A stretch of DNA of 64,000 bases from JAPOUP01 sp026708635 (GCA_965200115.1 OZ241336.1:1426001-1490000), one strand, 5' to 3'; shown: positions 36,721 to 46,295, counted from the stretch's first letter. The notes: generated by a model not told the origin, from the letters alone. Translations and numbers: made by a program.

Positions 36721-37512
36721 ATGTATGCACTGAACTTTCGGAAAGCCGCATCGGCGGACGATGCCGTCGCGAAACTGGCGGCGGCGGTGGATGGCCGGTT
36801 TCTTGCCGGTGGCCAGACACTTATTCCCACCATCAAGCAGCGCCTCGCGGATCCGTCGGACCTGATCAGTCTCGCGGGTGCCGGTCTGTCCGGTGTCTCG
36901 ATCGCGGGTACCGATGTGACCGTCGGGGCGATGATGACCCATGCGGAGGTCGCGGGCGACCGAACCGTCCAGATGAATATTCCCGCCGTCGCGGCGCTCG
37001 CCGCCGGGATCGGCGATCCGGCTGTCCGGCACCGGGGAACGATTGGCGGTTCCATCGCCAACAATGACCCCGCGGCGGACTATCCCGCCGCGGTTCTGGG
37101 CCTTGGCGCCACGGTCAGGACCAACAGACGGGCGATCGCGGCGGATGACTTCTTCACCGGCCTCTTCGAGACGGCGCTGGATGCTGATGAGCTCATCAAA
37201 GGCGTCACTTTCCCAAAGGCCGAACGCTCCGCTTACGCCAAATTCCCGAATCCCGCCTCACGTTACGCAATGGTTGGTGTTTTCGTCGCCAGGAACGCCG
37301 GTGGCGTACGCGTCGCGGTGACGGGCGCGGGGTCGAACGGGGTGTTCCGCCACGCGGGTCTGGAAGCCGCGCTGTCCGCTCGTTTCTCCCCTGACGCCGT
37401 AGACGGTGTCGACGTATCCTCCGATGATCTGATGGCTGATATTCACGGCTCCGCGGATTACCGGGCGAACCTTATCAAGGTCATGGCGAAACGAGCCGTT
37501 GCGGCTGCGTGA
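36721..37512 (+). CDS. coxM: CO dehydrogenase-type medium subunit, FAD-binding
   Basis: 263 aa. FAD-binding motifs AGGQTLIPTIKQRLA and TIGGSIANNDPAADYPA are canonical for the medium subunit. It completes the three-subunit hydroxylase with CoxS and CoxL and starts 14 bp after coxL. A terminator follows. Confidence 0.94.
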   Translation: MYALNFRKAASADDAVAKLAAAVDGRFLAGGQTLIPTIKQRLADPSDLISLAGAGLSGVSIAGTDVTVGAMMTHAEVAGDRTVQMNIPAVAALAAGIGDPAVRHRGTIGGSIANNDPAADYPAAVLGLGATVRTNRRAIAADDFFTGLFETALDADELIKGVTFPKAERSAYAKFPNPASRYAMVGVFVARNAGGVRVAVTGAGSNGVFRHAGLEAALSARFSPDAVDGVDVSSDDLMADIHGSADYRANLIKVMAKRAVAAA

Positions 37513-37533
37513 CCCGGCATCCTAACATCTCGA

Positions 37534-37564
37534 TAGCCTTCGCCTTCTGGCGAGGGCTTTTTTT
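37534..37564 (+). terminator. Terminator of the cox operon
   Basis: A stem AGCCTTCGCC / GGCGAGGGCT with a 4-nt loop (one G-U pair), followed directly by seven T, 22 bp after the coxM stop. Confidence 0.85.
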
Positions 37565-37588
37565 ACAACGAACCCGGGGACACCCGTT

Positions 37589-37837
37589 ATGGATGAGGAG
37601 CGGGCTGCGCGCGCCGCAGAGATCGCTGTCGCGCTTTCGGACCATAAACGCTGGCGGTCGCATGGTAGAAACCTTGACTTCGAGAAACTGAAATCTCTCA
37701 GAATCGAGATTGACGACTACTCGGATAATGGCAAATTGAGTGATGCCATTCGCGGATACAATGATCCAATGACGGGGTACATTGATCGGAATAGAGTGGT
37801 GTTCTACCTCCACAATAGAAATGTCCAAGACTACTAA
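37589..37837 (+). pseudogene. C-terminal fragment of an SDH-type Clp-fold serine protease
   Basis: 82 codons: ALSDHKRWRSHGRNLDFEKL and LRIEIDDYSDNGKLSDAIRG YND match what I recall as the C-terminal end of serine dehydrogenase-type (SDH, ClpP/SppA-fold) proteinases. The catalytic domain that should precede it is absent: the fragment begins directly after the cox terminator. It could be translated from the ATG but cannot be an active protease. Confidence 0.5.
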
Positions 37838-37849
37838 AGGGGGCCGTTC

Positions 37850-38241
37850 ATGTCAGTCACTGAAACAATCGCTCGCAAACTGACCAGAATATCTGGAGAC
37901 CTTTCCGACTTCCTTGAAGACAGCGAAATGAGCAAGGAGGAAAAAGAGGCGATCAATGAGGCAGAGCGTCTTGCTGACCAATACTCAGACATCAAGCCAG
38001 ACCAGTTGGTGATCTCGGGAAAGCACTTGTTTCAGATTTAGGCTTAAACACGCAGGTCTTTCCTGTCGTTCAGGATCTGGATGACGATCAGGTGGTTTAT
38101 GAGAATTTATGCACGCTCGACGGAAAGCACCTCGTGGTGCTGGGCGACGGAACCAGAGTAGTCTCGCCCCCGCCCATAAAGTTAATTCAGTCGGATGCGT
38201 CCCCGGGTGATATGTCTTCGAAAGCCAACCTCGCCGATTGA
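37850..38241 (+). pseudogene. Hypothetical gene, apparently frameshifted
   Basis: An ATG at 37850 with AAAGGGGG upstream opens SVTETIARKLTRISGDLSDF and a Glu/Lys-rich helix, closing at TAG 38039. A second frame without any start covers 38032-38241 and reads SDLGLNTQVFPVVQDLDDDQ, then GKHLVVLGDGTRVVSPPPIK. Codon use and composition agree, so I read the two as one gene of about 130 codons broken by an indel near 38030. No family is recognised. It may have accompanied the protease fragment upstream. Confidence 0.4.
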
Positions 38242-38402
38242 AAAGCCCTTCGTGCAATTTGTAACGGTGTGACATCCCGCCAACTTCGGAACCGCCGCCG
38301 GTGTCAAGTCTAGTTCAAAACTGACCCATCTCGTATGTAGTGGACTCAACATCTTCAGCATACCGGGTGGACGGCTCCATATCCATCCAGGCCCAGCCGT
38401 AG

Positions 38403-38426
38403 AAAAAAGCCCGTTGCCCGGGCAAA
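38403..38426 (-). terminator. Terminator downstream of rlmN
   Basis: On the minus strand a GCCCG...CGGGC hairpin runs into a T6 tract, about 140 bp beyond the rlmN stop. A T6 also precedes the stem. Confidence 0.6.
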
Positions 38427-38563
38427 AAACGCTCGACCGCGGAGTTCTGCAAGAGCCTCGATCATGTGGGAATTTTCGGTACCTACGGGTATCGGGACCG
38501 CATCGCAGCGGTTTGGCGTTCCGGGCGCGAACCGGAAGCCATTCCGGCAAGATCCATCGGCGG

Positions 38564-39751
38564 TCAGGAAGCGCAGCCCGCCCGGGCGAGGACCTGTGAC
38601 CTTGATCGGCGTCCGCGCTCGGTGGCGGACTTAAGCTGCCCGCAGGCCGCCATTATGTCCTCTCCACGTGGAGTGCGGACGGGACTCGCGTAACCGGCCT
38701 TGTGGACAATGTCGGCGAAAGCGCTGATGCGGCTCCATTCGGAGCGTCTATAGGGTGCCCCGGGCCATTCGTTGAAAGGAATGAGATTGACCTTGGCCGG
38801 AATGCCCGAAATCAGCCTGACGAGGCGGCGGGCATCATTGTCGCTGTCGTTAACATCCTTCAGCATCACGTATTCAAACGTGATCCGCTCTGAATTCGAA
38901 AGATTTGGATATGCCCGCAGGGCGGCAAGCAGCGAGGCGATGTTCCAACGCCGGTTGATTGGTACCAGACGGTCGCGCAGTTCGTCCGTTGTCGCGTGAA
39001 AGCTTACCGCGAGCATGCAGCCGATTTCCCTCGCGGCACGGGCGATCTCGGGAACCACACCGGAAGTTGACAAGGTTACGCGGCGGCGGGAAAGCGCGAG
39101 TCCCTCACCGTCCATCGCTATCTTCATTGCGTCACGCACCGCCTCGAAGTTGTAGAGCGGCTCGCCCATTCCCATCAGAACGATGTTGGAGATCAGGCGA
39201 GGCCTCTCACCCATCCCCTCTCCGGGTCTCAGCCATTCCCCCAGATCGTCCCGGGCCAGCATGATCTGGCCCACTATTTCCCCGGCGGTCAGATTGCGGA
39301 CGAGTTTCTGGGTTCCGGTATGGCAGAACGGGCAGGTAAGGGTGCAGCCCACCTGGCTCGAAATGCAGAGAGTGCCACGACCGGTTTCGGGGATGTATAC
39401 GGTCTCGATCTCATGTCCGCCCTCGATAAGAACGAGATACTTCCGCGTACCGTCACTTGAGACGTTGCGGCGGACAACCTTAGGAACCGCGACCTCGAAC
39501 CTTTCGGCCAGCATGGAGCGGTAGCTTTTGGAAAGATTTGTCATAAGGTCGAAGTCCCGGACACCCTTCTGGTACATCCATTGCCAGATCTGAGCGGTAC
39601 GCATGTTCGCCCGTTCCCGCGGCGTTCCGGCCTCGACCAGGGTGGAACGCAGCTCATCGCGGGTCATTCCGACAAGGTTACGCCGCCCGTCACGCGACAA
39701 TGCACGGGGAATGACGCGGGCGTCCTGCGTGATCGCGGCAAAGGTGGAAAT
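38564..39751 (-). CDS. rlmN: 23S rRNA (adenine-2503 C2) methyltransferase / dual-specificity RNA methylase
   Basis: About 395 aa radical SAM enzyme. The cluster motif CxxxCxxC is in QVGCTLTCPFCHTGTQ, with VLMGMGEPLYNFEAV, the substrate-binding SFHATTDELRDRLVPINRR and the catalytic C-terminal Cys region DIMAACGQL. Family members begin MTxxxxITQD. The matching segment here is ISTFAAITQDARVIPRAL, where the first codon is ATT at 39751, preceded by AAGGAG with 7-nt spacing. No ATG or GTG is placed as well. The alternatives are a TTG at 39700 or an ATG at 39667, both of which would cut into conserved sequence. Confidence 0.9.
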   Translation of the reverse strand: MSTFAAITQDARVIPRALSRDGRRNLVGMTRDELRSTLVEAGTPRERANMRTAQIWQWMYQKGVRDFDLMTNLSKSYRSMLAERFEVAVPKVVRRNVSSDGTRKYLVLIEGGHEIETVYIPETGRGTLCISSQVGCTLTCPFCHTGTQKLVRNLTAGEIVGQIMLARDDLGEWLRPGEGMGERPRLISNIVLMGMGEPLYNFEAVRDAMKIAMDGEGLALSRRRVTLSTSGVVPEIARAAREIGCMLAVSFHATTDELRDRLVPINRRWNIASLLAALRAYPNLSNSERITFEYVMLKDVNDSDNDARRLVRLISGIPAKVNLIPFNEWPGAPYRRSEWSRISAFADIVHKAGYASPVRTPRGEDIMAACGQLKSATERGRRSRSQVLARAGCAS

Positions 39752-40014
39752 GGCGGCGCTCCTTTCAACCGGATAGCGGCAGCAATACAGGAACGGAAGG
39801 GAATGACAAACATCAACCCGCCGGACGCCGGACAGCCGTCGTCATGGCGGCTGTCCTCACAGGTGACCGGAAAAGCGATTTGCCGGAGCGGGACGGTCAG
39901 CGATCCCAAACCCGGAACGCCTGCCCGACGCCCTGAAAACGGCAGCCTCCGTTCGCGAATGGTGACACCCAGTCCGTGCCGGACAACGGTCTCAGCGGTG
40001 ACGCTTTATCATGA

Positions 40015-40197
40015 CTATATCGAGGCCCCTTCACCAACGGTGACGCGATCGACTATGACGAACCGAAGGAGTTTCAAAATCGGATCGATGGCGGGATGGA
40101 TACCGATGGCTATGTCCATGCCCGAGATACACCGGGGCCGGGGCAGGATCTGAACGTGGATTACATTGAAGGAAACCTCGTCAATGACGACGCCTGA
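40015..40197 (+). pseudogene. C-terminal fragment of an enolase-superfamily dehydratase
   Basis: An open frame without a start reads AIDYDEPKEFQNRIDGGMDT DGYVHARDTPGPGQDLNVDY IEGNLV. The end follows the usual tail of mandelate racemase/muconate lactonizing enzymes (DGxVxxPDxPGLGxxxxxDYI). It abuts and overlaps the start of the intact glucarate dehydratase gene, so it may be the remnant of an earlier dehydratase gene at this place. Confidence 0.45.
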
Positions 40198-41437
40198 CAC
40201 CCGCATTGCAGATGTCCGGATCACGCCAATCGCCTTTTCCGATCCTCCGCTTCTGAACAACGCCGGCTGCCATCAACCCTATGCGCTGCGTTCGGTGATC
40301 GAGGTCGAGACGGAAGGCGGCGCGGTAGGACTTGGCGAAAGTTATGGCAACCGGACCTTGCTTCAAGGCATGCGCACGGCTGCACCGCATCTGGTTGGGC
40401 TGGACATCACAGACATCAACGCCGTGTGGTCACGGGTCCGCGCCGTGGTTCAGGACGGGACCGAGGGCTACAATACGGGGGCCGGCCGCCTTTTGCCCCG
40501 GATCGTATCCGCTGTCGAAGTGGCGATGTGGGACGCGTTTGGCAAGTCGCATGGTCGAAGGGTCTGCGACCTGCTGGGCGGACAGGTACGCGAACGGGTA
40601 CCCTTCTCGGCCTATCTTTTCTACAAGTTCAGGGCCCATGCCGATGGCACCGAGGATCCCTGGGGAGAGGTACTGACACCCGAACAACTAGTCGACGAAG
40701 CAAGGCGTTTCCGTGAGATCGGCGGCTTCAGGGCGATCAAGCTCAAGGCCGGTATCCTGTCGCCGGAAGAGGAAATGGCGGGCCTGGAAGCCCTGAGAGC
40801 CGCCTTTCCCGACGCACCCTTGCGTATTGATCCCAATGGCGGATGGAGCGTCGAGACAACGCTTGGCCTGCTTCCCAGGCTCGCCGGGCTGATAGAGTAT
40901 CTAGAGGACCCGACCGTCGGCATCGAGGGGCATGCAAGGGTGCAGGCGGCCACCGAGATTCCCCTGGCCACCAATATGTACGTGGTCGCGCCGGAACATT
41001 TGCCGCCGGCCATCGCCTGGGACGCCTTTCGTGTCATCCTGTCCGATCACCACTATTGGGGCGGATTACGGGCCAGCCGCGAACTGGCCCGGATTTGCGA
41101 GATCTGGGGGCTTGGCCTATCAATGCACTCGAACTCGCACCTGGGCATCAGCCTTGCGGCAATGATACATCTGGCGGCCGCCACACCGAACCTGACCTAT
41201 GATTGTGATACCCACTACCCGTGGCAAACGGACGAGGTTGTGGCAGAGGGGCGCTTTGGTTTCGAGGGCGGTAACCTTGCCGTCCCCGAGGGTCCAGGCC
41301 TTGGCGTAACGCTTGACCGCGACGCCCTGGCGCGTCTGCATCGGAATTACCTCGATGCGGGAGTCGTCGAGCGTGACGACGAGACGGAGATGAAGAAACA
41401 CTGGCCCGACTGGAAATACGGGAGGCCCAAGTTCTGA
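40184..41437 (+). CDS. gudD: Glucarate dehydratase (enolase superfamily)
   Basis: 417 aa. It dehydrates D-glucarate (often also L-idarate) to 5-keto-4-deoxyglucarate. The catalytic Lys is in AIKLKAGIL, metal ligands are in RIDPNGGW, YLEDPTVG and the Asn of PLATNMYV, and the His base is in MHSNSHLGISLAAM. The Asn ligand and the HSNSHLG loop point to the glucarate dehydratase subgroup. It is followed 32 bp later by garD. Confidence 0.9.
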   Translation: MTTPDTRIADVRITPIAFSDPPLLNNAGCHQPYALRSVIEVETEGGAVGLGESYGNRTLLQGMRTAAPHLVGLDITDINAVWSRVRAVVQDGTEGYNTGAGRLLPRIVSAVEVAMWDAFGKSHGRRVCDLLGGQVRERVPFSAYLFYKFRAHADGTEDPWGEVLTPEQLVDEARRFREIGGFRAIKLKAGILSPEEEMAGLEALRAAFPDAPLRIDPNGGWSVETTLGLLPRLAGLIEYLEDPTVGIEGHARVQAATEIPLATNMYVVAPEHLPPAIAWDAFRVILSDHHYWGGLRASRELARICEIWGLGLSMHSNSHLGISLAAMIHLAAATPNLTYDCDTHYPWQTDEVVAEGRFGFEGGNLAVPEGPGLGVTLDRDALARLHRNYLDAGVVERDDETEMKKHWPDWKYGRPKF

Positions 41438-41469
41438 CGTCGCCGCTGACTGAACCGCATCTGATCCAG

Positions 41470-42963
41470 ATGCACCCGGCAGACAACGTGGCTATTGTCG
41501 CGAATACCGGCGGGTTGCCGAGCGGTAGCGTTACGCCCGATGGCCTGACATTGTTGGAGCGCATTCCACAGGGGCACAAGGTTGCCCTTGGTGACATCGC
41601 GCGAGGTCAGGAAATCCGCCGCTATGACGTCTCAATCGGTACGGCCAGCCACGACTTACCGGCGGGCTCCTGGATCAACGAAGAGCGGCTGACGTTGCCC
41701 CCCGCACCCGGCATGAGCCGGCTGCCCATCGCGACACGCGCCGCGCCGCTGACCCGGAAGCCCCGGCCCGCGACCTTCCTCGGATACCGGAACCCGGATG
41801 GGTCGGTCGGCACGCGGAACCTTTTGGGCATCACGAGCACGGTGCAATGTGTCTCCGGCATCCTTGCCTACGCGGTCGCGCGAATACGGGCTGAGCTATT
41901 GCCCAAGTATCCCAACGTGGATGGCGTGCTTGCGCATGATCACACCTATGGGTGCGGCGTTGCGATCGATTCGCAAGACGCCGAAATCCCCATCCAGACC
42001 CTGCGCAACATCGCGGCAAATCCGAACTTCGGCGGCGCGCTTATGGCCGTCAGCCTCGGGTGCGAAAAACTCCAGCCGTCACGTCTGTTCCCGGAACGGG
42101 ATCCACTCGACCTTGTCCGGTTTCAGGACGAGCGAAACAGCGGCTTCGACGCGATCGTAACGGACATCATGGCACGGGCCGAAAACCACCTGCAACGGCT
42201 CAATCAACGCGAACGACAGCCCACGCGGGTCTCCGAGTTGGTCGTCGGCATGCAATGCGGCGGATCAGACGCGTTCTCCGGCGTTACGGCGAACCCCGCG
42301 CTCGGGGTCGCAAGCGACATGATCGTGGCGTCTGGCGGTACCACACTGTTTTCCGAAGTCACGGAAGTCCGTGACGGGATCGAGCAGTTAACCGCCCGCG
42401 CTATCTCATCCGATGTCGCGCGGGATCTTATCGACTGGCTGGCCTGGTATGACCTCTACCTGGCGAGAGGTGGCGTAGACCGCTCCGCGAACACGACGCC
42501 GGGAAACAGGGCGGGCGGGCTGTCGAACATCAGGGAAAAGGCGATGGGTTCCATAATTAAGTCGGGCAGCGCACCGATTGCCGGCGTAGTCGCCCCGGGA
42601 GCCCGGGCCGAGCGGCGGGGACTGCTCTTCGCCGCGACGCCCGCAAGCGACTTTACCTGCGGGACATTGCAACTGGCCGCGGGGGCGACAGTGCATGTTT
42701 TCACGACAGGGCGTGGCACACCCTATAGCCTTGAAGCGATGCCTACGCTCAAGATCTCGACCCGCTCGGATCTGGCGCGGCGCTGGCATGATCTCATCGA
42801 CATAGACGCGGGTCCCGTCGCCGAAGGGAACGTGAGCCTGGAGGAGATGGGTCAAATCATCTTTGATCAAATCCTGGCGACCGCCTCAGGCCAGCGCACC
42901 TGGGCCGAGCGGCACGGGATCCATAACAGCCTCGCCCTGTTCAATCCGGCGCCCGTGACCTGA
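41470..42963 (+). CDS. garD: Galactarate dehydratase (UxaA/GarD family)
   Basis: 497 aa. The N-terminal SAF-like domain (VALGDIARGQEIRRYDVSIG) and the UxaA-type catalytic domain (GTRNLLGITSTVQCVSG, THTYGCG-like HDHTYGCGVA, VVGMQCGGSDAFSGVTANPA, a C-terminal RGTPYSLEAMPTLKIST) identify a GarD/altronate dehydratase family protein. With the neighbouring aldarate genes, galactarate to 5-keto-4-deoxyglucarate is the likely reaction. The start may lie slightly upstream, as the frame is open to about 41434. It converges with the aldolase gene. Confidence 0.88.
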   Translation: MHPADNVAIVANTGGLPSGSVTPDGLTLLERIPQGHKVALGDIARGQEIRRYDVSIGTASHDLPAGSWINEERLTLPPAPGMSRLPIATRAAPLTRKPRPATFLGYRNPDGSVGTRNLLGITSTVQCVSGILAYAVARIRAELLPKYPNVDGVLAHDHTYGCGVAIDSQDAEIPIQTLRNIAANPNFGGALMAVSLGCEKLQPSRLFPERDPLDLVRFQDERNSGFDAIVTDIMARAENHLQRLNQRERQPTRVSELVVGMQCGGSDAFSGVTANPALGVASDMIVASGGTTLFSEVTEVRDGIEQLTARAISSDVARDLIDWLAWYDLYLARGGVDRSANTTPGNRAGGLSNIREKAMGSIIKSGSAPIAGVVAPGARAERRGLLFAATPASDFTCGTLQLAAGATVHVFTTGRGTPYSLEAMPTLKISTRSDLARRWHDLIDIDAGPVAEGNVSLEEMGQIIFDQILATASGQRTWAERHGIHNSLALFNPAPVT

Positions 42964-43038
42964 TGCGTTCACTATTGACTGGAACCAGGGCCGCAGGGTT
43001 CGCACGTCTCCGCGATTTATGGCCTTCTCCTCACTTTC

Positions 43039-43827
43039 TCAATAGGTTGCACCACCCGACGCCGGCAGCGCCCCACGCATCTGTCCCAGCAAAGCCTGGG
43101 AACCGCTCGCCAGAAGGCGCGAGTCGGAGGAAACCGTAACAAACTGGAAGCCCATCTCGATCCGCTTGAGGGCATATTCGGGCGTGCCGTTGTGACAACC
43201 CGCGACTTTGCCGTGCTCCTTGGCCTTCGCCAGAATGTATTCGATAGCTTCGGCAACCGGTTTGTCCACGTCGTCAAAGCCCGGGCGGCACCCCAAGGCC
43301 AAGGATAGGTCCGACGGACCGATATAGACGGCGTCGAGACCGGGAACGCGCAGAATGTCTTCGACATTGTCAAGCCCGGCCCGGGTCTCGATCATGGCGA
43401 AGACGGCGACCGTGTCATTCGCGTGATCGGGATAATCCGGACCGCCGTATAGAAGACCGCGAATCGGGCCAAAGCTGCGCGAGCCACGTGGCGGATAATG
43501 TGTCCACGCGACGAGGTTTTCGGCGTCTTCCACACTGTTGATCATTGGGCAGATCACCCCATAAGCGCCGGCATCCAGAGCTTTCATCAGGTGTTCAGGC
43601 GCCAGCCAGGGCACCCTAGTAACCGGAACCGTAGATGTGGTTGATATGGCCGTGAACATATCAACGGCGCACTGATAGTCGATCACGCCATGCTGCATGT
43701 CGACCGTCAGCGTATCCCAGCCCTGATGCGCCATCACTTCCGCCGAAAACCCGTTTGGAATGGCGAGCCAGCCGTTGATGGCCGCACCGCCGTCGGCCCA
43801 GATCTGTTTGAGTCTGTTCGTTCGCAT
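43039..43827 (-). CDS. HpcH/HpaI family aldolase (ketodeoxyglucarate aldolase-like)
   Basis: 262 aa class II pyruvate aldolase. Typical blocks are GWDTLTVDMQHGVIDY, RVPWLAPEHLMKALDAGAYG, the metal ligand Glu in VFAMIETRAGLDNVEDI and VYIGPSDLSLALG. In this context it would cleave 5-keto-4-deoxyglucarate to pyruvate and tartronate semialdehyde. The ATG at 43827 has GGAAGGA 6 nt upstream. It follows udh by 42 bp. Confidence 0.88.
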   Translation of the reverse strand: MRTNRLKQIWADGGAAINGWLAIPNGFSAEVMAHQGWDTLTVDMQHGVIDYQCAVDMFTAISTTSTVPVTRVPWLAPEHLMKALDAGAYGVICPMINSVEDAENLVAWTHYPPRGSRSFGPIRGLLYGGPDYPDHANDTVAVFAMIETRAGLDNVEDILRVPGLDAVYIGPSDLSLALGCRPGFDDVDKPVAEAIEYILAKAKEHGKVAGCHNGTPEYALKRIEMGFQFVTVSSDSRLLASGSQALLGQMRGALPASGGATY

Positions 43828-43869
43828 TTGAAGTCCTTCCCTGTTAACTGGCACGCGGATTGGGCTTGA

Positions 43870-44673
43870 TCAGTCCGTCTCGTGGATGCCGTCGGCACAA
43901 AACGCGCCGCCTTGGTAGATTGCGCTCACGTCATCAGCTGCGGGACGTTCCTGAGACGCATCGATCTTTGCGCGGAACGCCTCGGCGTTGTCCTTGGGCC
44001 GCCAACCAAGATAGGCAACCCCACCGTTATCCCACCAGGACGCGTCGTTGTCGGAGGCACCATAGATGATCGGGCAGCCTAATACAGGTACGCGGAAAAC
44101 GCAGTCGATCAGGCTGACCAGGTCGTCATAGCTGAGCCAGGTCGACAGCATGCGGTGGTTTTTGGGCTCGGGGAACGACGAGCCGATGCGGATCGAAGCC
44201 GTCTCGATCCCGAATTTATCGTAATACATGCTGGCCAGCGCCTCACCGAACACTTTGGAGACACCATACAGCCCATCCGGTCGCGTCGTTGACGAGGCAT
44301 CGAGCCGTTCCGTTTGCCGGTGGAATCCTATGGCATGGTTGGAGCTGGCGAAAATGATCCGTGGTTTGACGGAGGATTTCCGCGCCGCCTCGTAAAGGTT
44401 GAACAAACCATCGATATTGGCCGCGCGGATCGTTTCCCATCGCGCCTCTATGGACTGGCCACCCATATGCACGATACCGTCACATCCGTCGACCATGGCT
44501 TCAACCCCGTGTCTGTCGGATAGATCGCAGTATACGATTTCCTCATGCGGAGCGGCGTCCCCAAGGTCTTTCCGCGCTGAAAGACGTATGGTTTCCGCCA
44601 AATGGGGCAGTCTCTGGCGGCAGACGGATCCCAAGCCACCGCTTGCCCCAGTGATCAGCAATTTCTTCAACAT
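43870..44673 (-). CDS. udh: Uronate dehydrogenase (NAD-dependent)
   Basis: 267 aa extended SDR enzyme, close in layout to Agrobacterium Udh. The NAD site is LLITGASGGLGSV, followed by YCDLSDRHGVEAMVDGCDGI and HMGGQSIEARWE. The catalytic Ser region is FASSNHAIGFHRQTERL, YxxxK is GLYGVSKVFGE, and RIGSSFPEPKNHRMLSTWLS and WWDNGGVAYLGWRPKDNAEA are Udh hallmarks. It oxidises galacturonate or glucuronate to the aldaro-lactone. AGGAAGGGAAAGG precedes the ATG at 44673. Confidence 0.93.
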   Translation of the reverse strand: MLKKLLITGASGGLGSVCRQRLPHLAETIRLSARKDLGDAAPHEEIVYCDLSDRHGVEAMVDGCDGIVHMGGQSIEARWETIRAANIDGLFNLYEAARKSSVKPRIIFASSNHAIGFHRQTERLDASSTTRPDGLYGVSKVFGEALASMYYDKFGIETASIRIGSSFPEPKNHRMLSTWLSYDDLVSLIDCVFRVPVLGCPIIYGASDNDASWWDNGGVAYLGWRPKDNAEAFRAKIDASQERPAADDVSAIYQGGAFCADGIHETD

Positions 44674-45099
44674 GCCTTTCCCTTCCTGCTTGATGGGCCG
44701 AGCGCGGGCATCCAGAAACGCATGCACCTTACCGCGCATATTCGTTTTTTGGCGGTGTCCGCCTCACGGGCAACGTTTCCATGCGGTGACCCGACCCCGT
44801 GGAAAGCGCCGCGCACCCGTGTCCCGACCAGGTTCCACGCAGCTGGCGCGAATGCATCCTCGGCCCCGGACCAATGAACTGGGCGCGAGTGGGATACAAG
44901 CCCGGCGATTTGTCCGATGCCCGCAACGCTTCGGCTCCAAGTGCCTCAAGCGATCATCACCGCCATGGTCGTGACAATAAAGAGCGGCCAGACGCCGCCT
45001 CCGGCAGCGGAGACATCGCATTGGTAAGTCGCGTTAGCACTTGGGGCCGGCCATCCGGCAACCCCCGAAAACTATTCAGCCGACGTCTGGACCGTGCGG
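44674..45099. other. Gap between udh and the broken dehydratase gene
   Basis: About 425 bp without a supported gene. A + strand tail (AIITAMVVTIKSGQTPPP, stop near 45025) is protein-like but too short to place. Confidence 0.3.
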
Positions 45100-46284
45100 T
45101 CATATATATCCTGTCGATCCATCCGGCCGCGGAGATAGTTTGCGGTCCCAGTGGATGTATCTGTCGGTTTGCAGATAGGTCTCATCTATCTCCACACCCC
45201 AGCCCGGTCGGTCCTGGCGCAGTTCGAGATGACCATCTTTTGGTAGATAGGGATCGCAAACGTAACCCGCTGGCTCACTTGCCGGTGCCAGAGCGCCCGC
45301 TAGCGTCGCCGCGGTACCCAGCAGCCGGTATTCAAGAATCTTGAAGTTCGGGCAAGCTGCGGAAAAATCCAGATTATGAGCCGTCGCCAGCGGTCCCATC
45401 GGATTGTGCGGTGCCACCGGCACATAGAAAGCCGAGGCGATGTGGGCAATCTTCATCATCTCGGTCAGACCACCGACCACGGCAATATCGGGCTGAACGA
45501 TGTCGGCGACCTGGCATTGCAGAAGTCGCAGAAACTCCCACCGGTTATACAGCGCTTCGCCGGTGGCCAAGGGAACCTTGAGTGCGGCTTTCAGCCCCCC
45601 CCCCCCCCCACGCCTCTACATTCTCGGGGCGGATCGGCTCTTCGAAGAAAAGCGGATGAAACGGCGCCAACGTATTGCCCAGAGATTCGGCCTGCCAAGG
45701 TTCCCGGGTTCGAAGAAACGGGCATGGGCGTCAAATGCGAATTCCCAGTCGGGGCATAGTTCTGTCAGTGTCTCTACCCAATCGACGGTGGAGCGCAGGA
45801 CCTTACCCAAGGCGTTGCATGGATGTCGGCGCGATAGGGCGATAATTTGAAAGCGGTAATCCCGTAGGTCTCACAGGCCGTCGCGCAATGGTCGCGCACT
45901 TCCACCGCCTCTGGCGCGGCGTAAACGCCGAGATAAACCCGGATACGGTCTCGCACGTGTCCACCAAGCAGTTGGTAAACCGGCACACCAAGCGCCTTGG
46001 CCCCGATGTCCCAAAGACAGTGGTCGATGGCGGCGATAGCGGCCAGCCCGATGGCACCTGGAGGAAAGCGCGCGTGTTGCAGCATCTTCAGATGCAATCG
46101 TTCGATACGTCGCGGATCCTCGCCCGCGATCTGCAGACAGAGATATTCAAGAACAGGCGCGATGGCGCGGTCAGGACCGTGATATAGGCTTCGCCCCAAC
46201 CGGTTATGCCCTCATCAGTGTCCACAGCCACAACCACACGGGGTCGCAGACCATCGCGTGTCATAAAGCTTCTCAAACTGGAGA
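45100..46284 (-). pseudogene. Galactonate dehydratase-like (mandelate racemase family) gene, multiply frameshifted
   Basis: The family sequence can be followed through several frames: ISSLRSFMTRDGLRPRVVVA (N-terminus), HGPDRAIAPVLEYL and AAIDHCLWDIGAKALGVPVY, then DWVETLTELCPDWEFAFDAH, then PLFFEEPIRPENVEAW, and finally PLATGEALYNRWEFLRL to the end. Frame changes fall near 46175, 45805, 45705 and at a 15-C run (45595-45609). The catalytic pieces (FDAHARF, EEPI, PHNPMGPLATA) are visible but not joined. It lies between udh and the SMP-30 gene, and a second aldonate dehydratase activity seems lost. Sequencing error at the C-run alone would not explain all four shifts. Confidence 0.8.
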
Positions 46285-46295
46285 TCCCCAATGTT

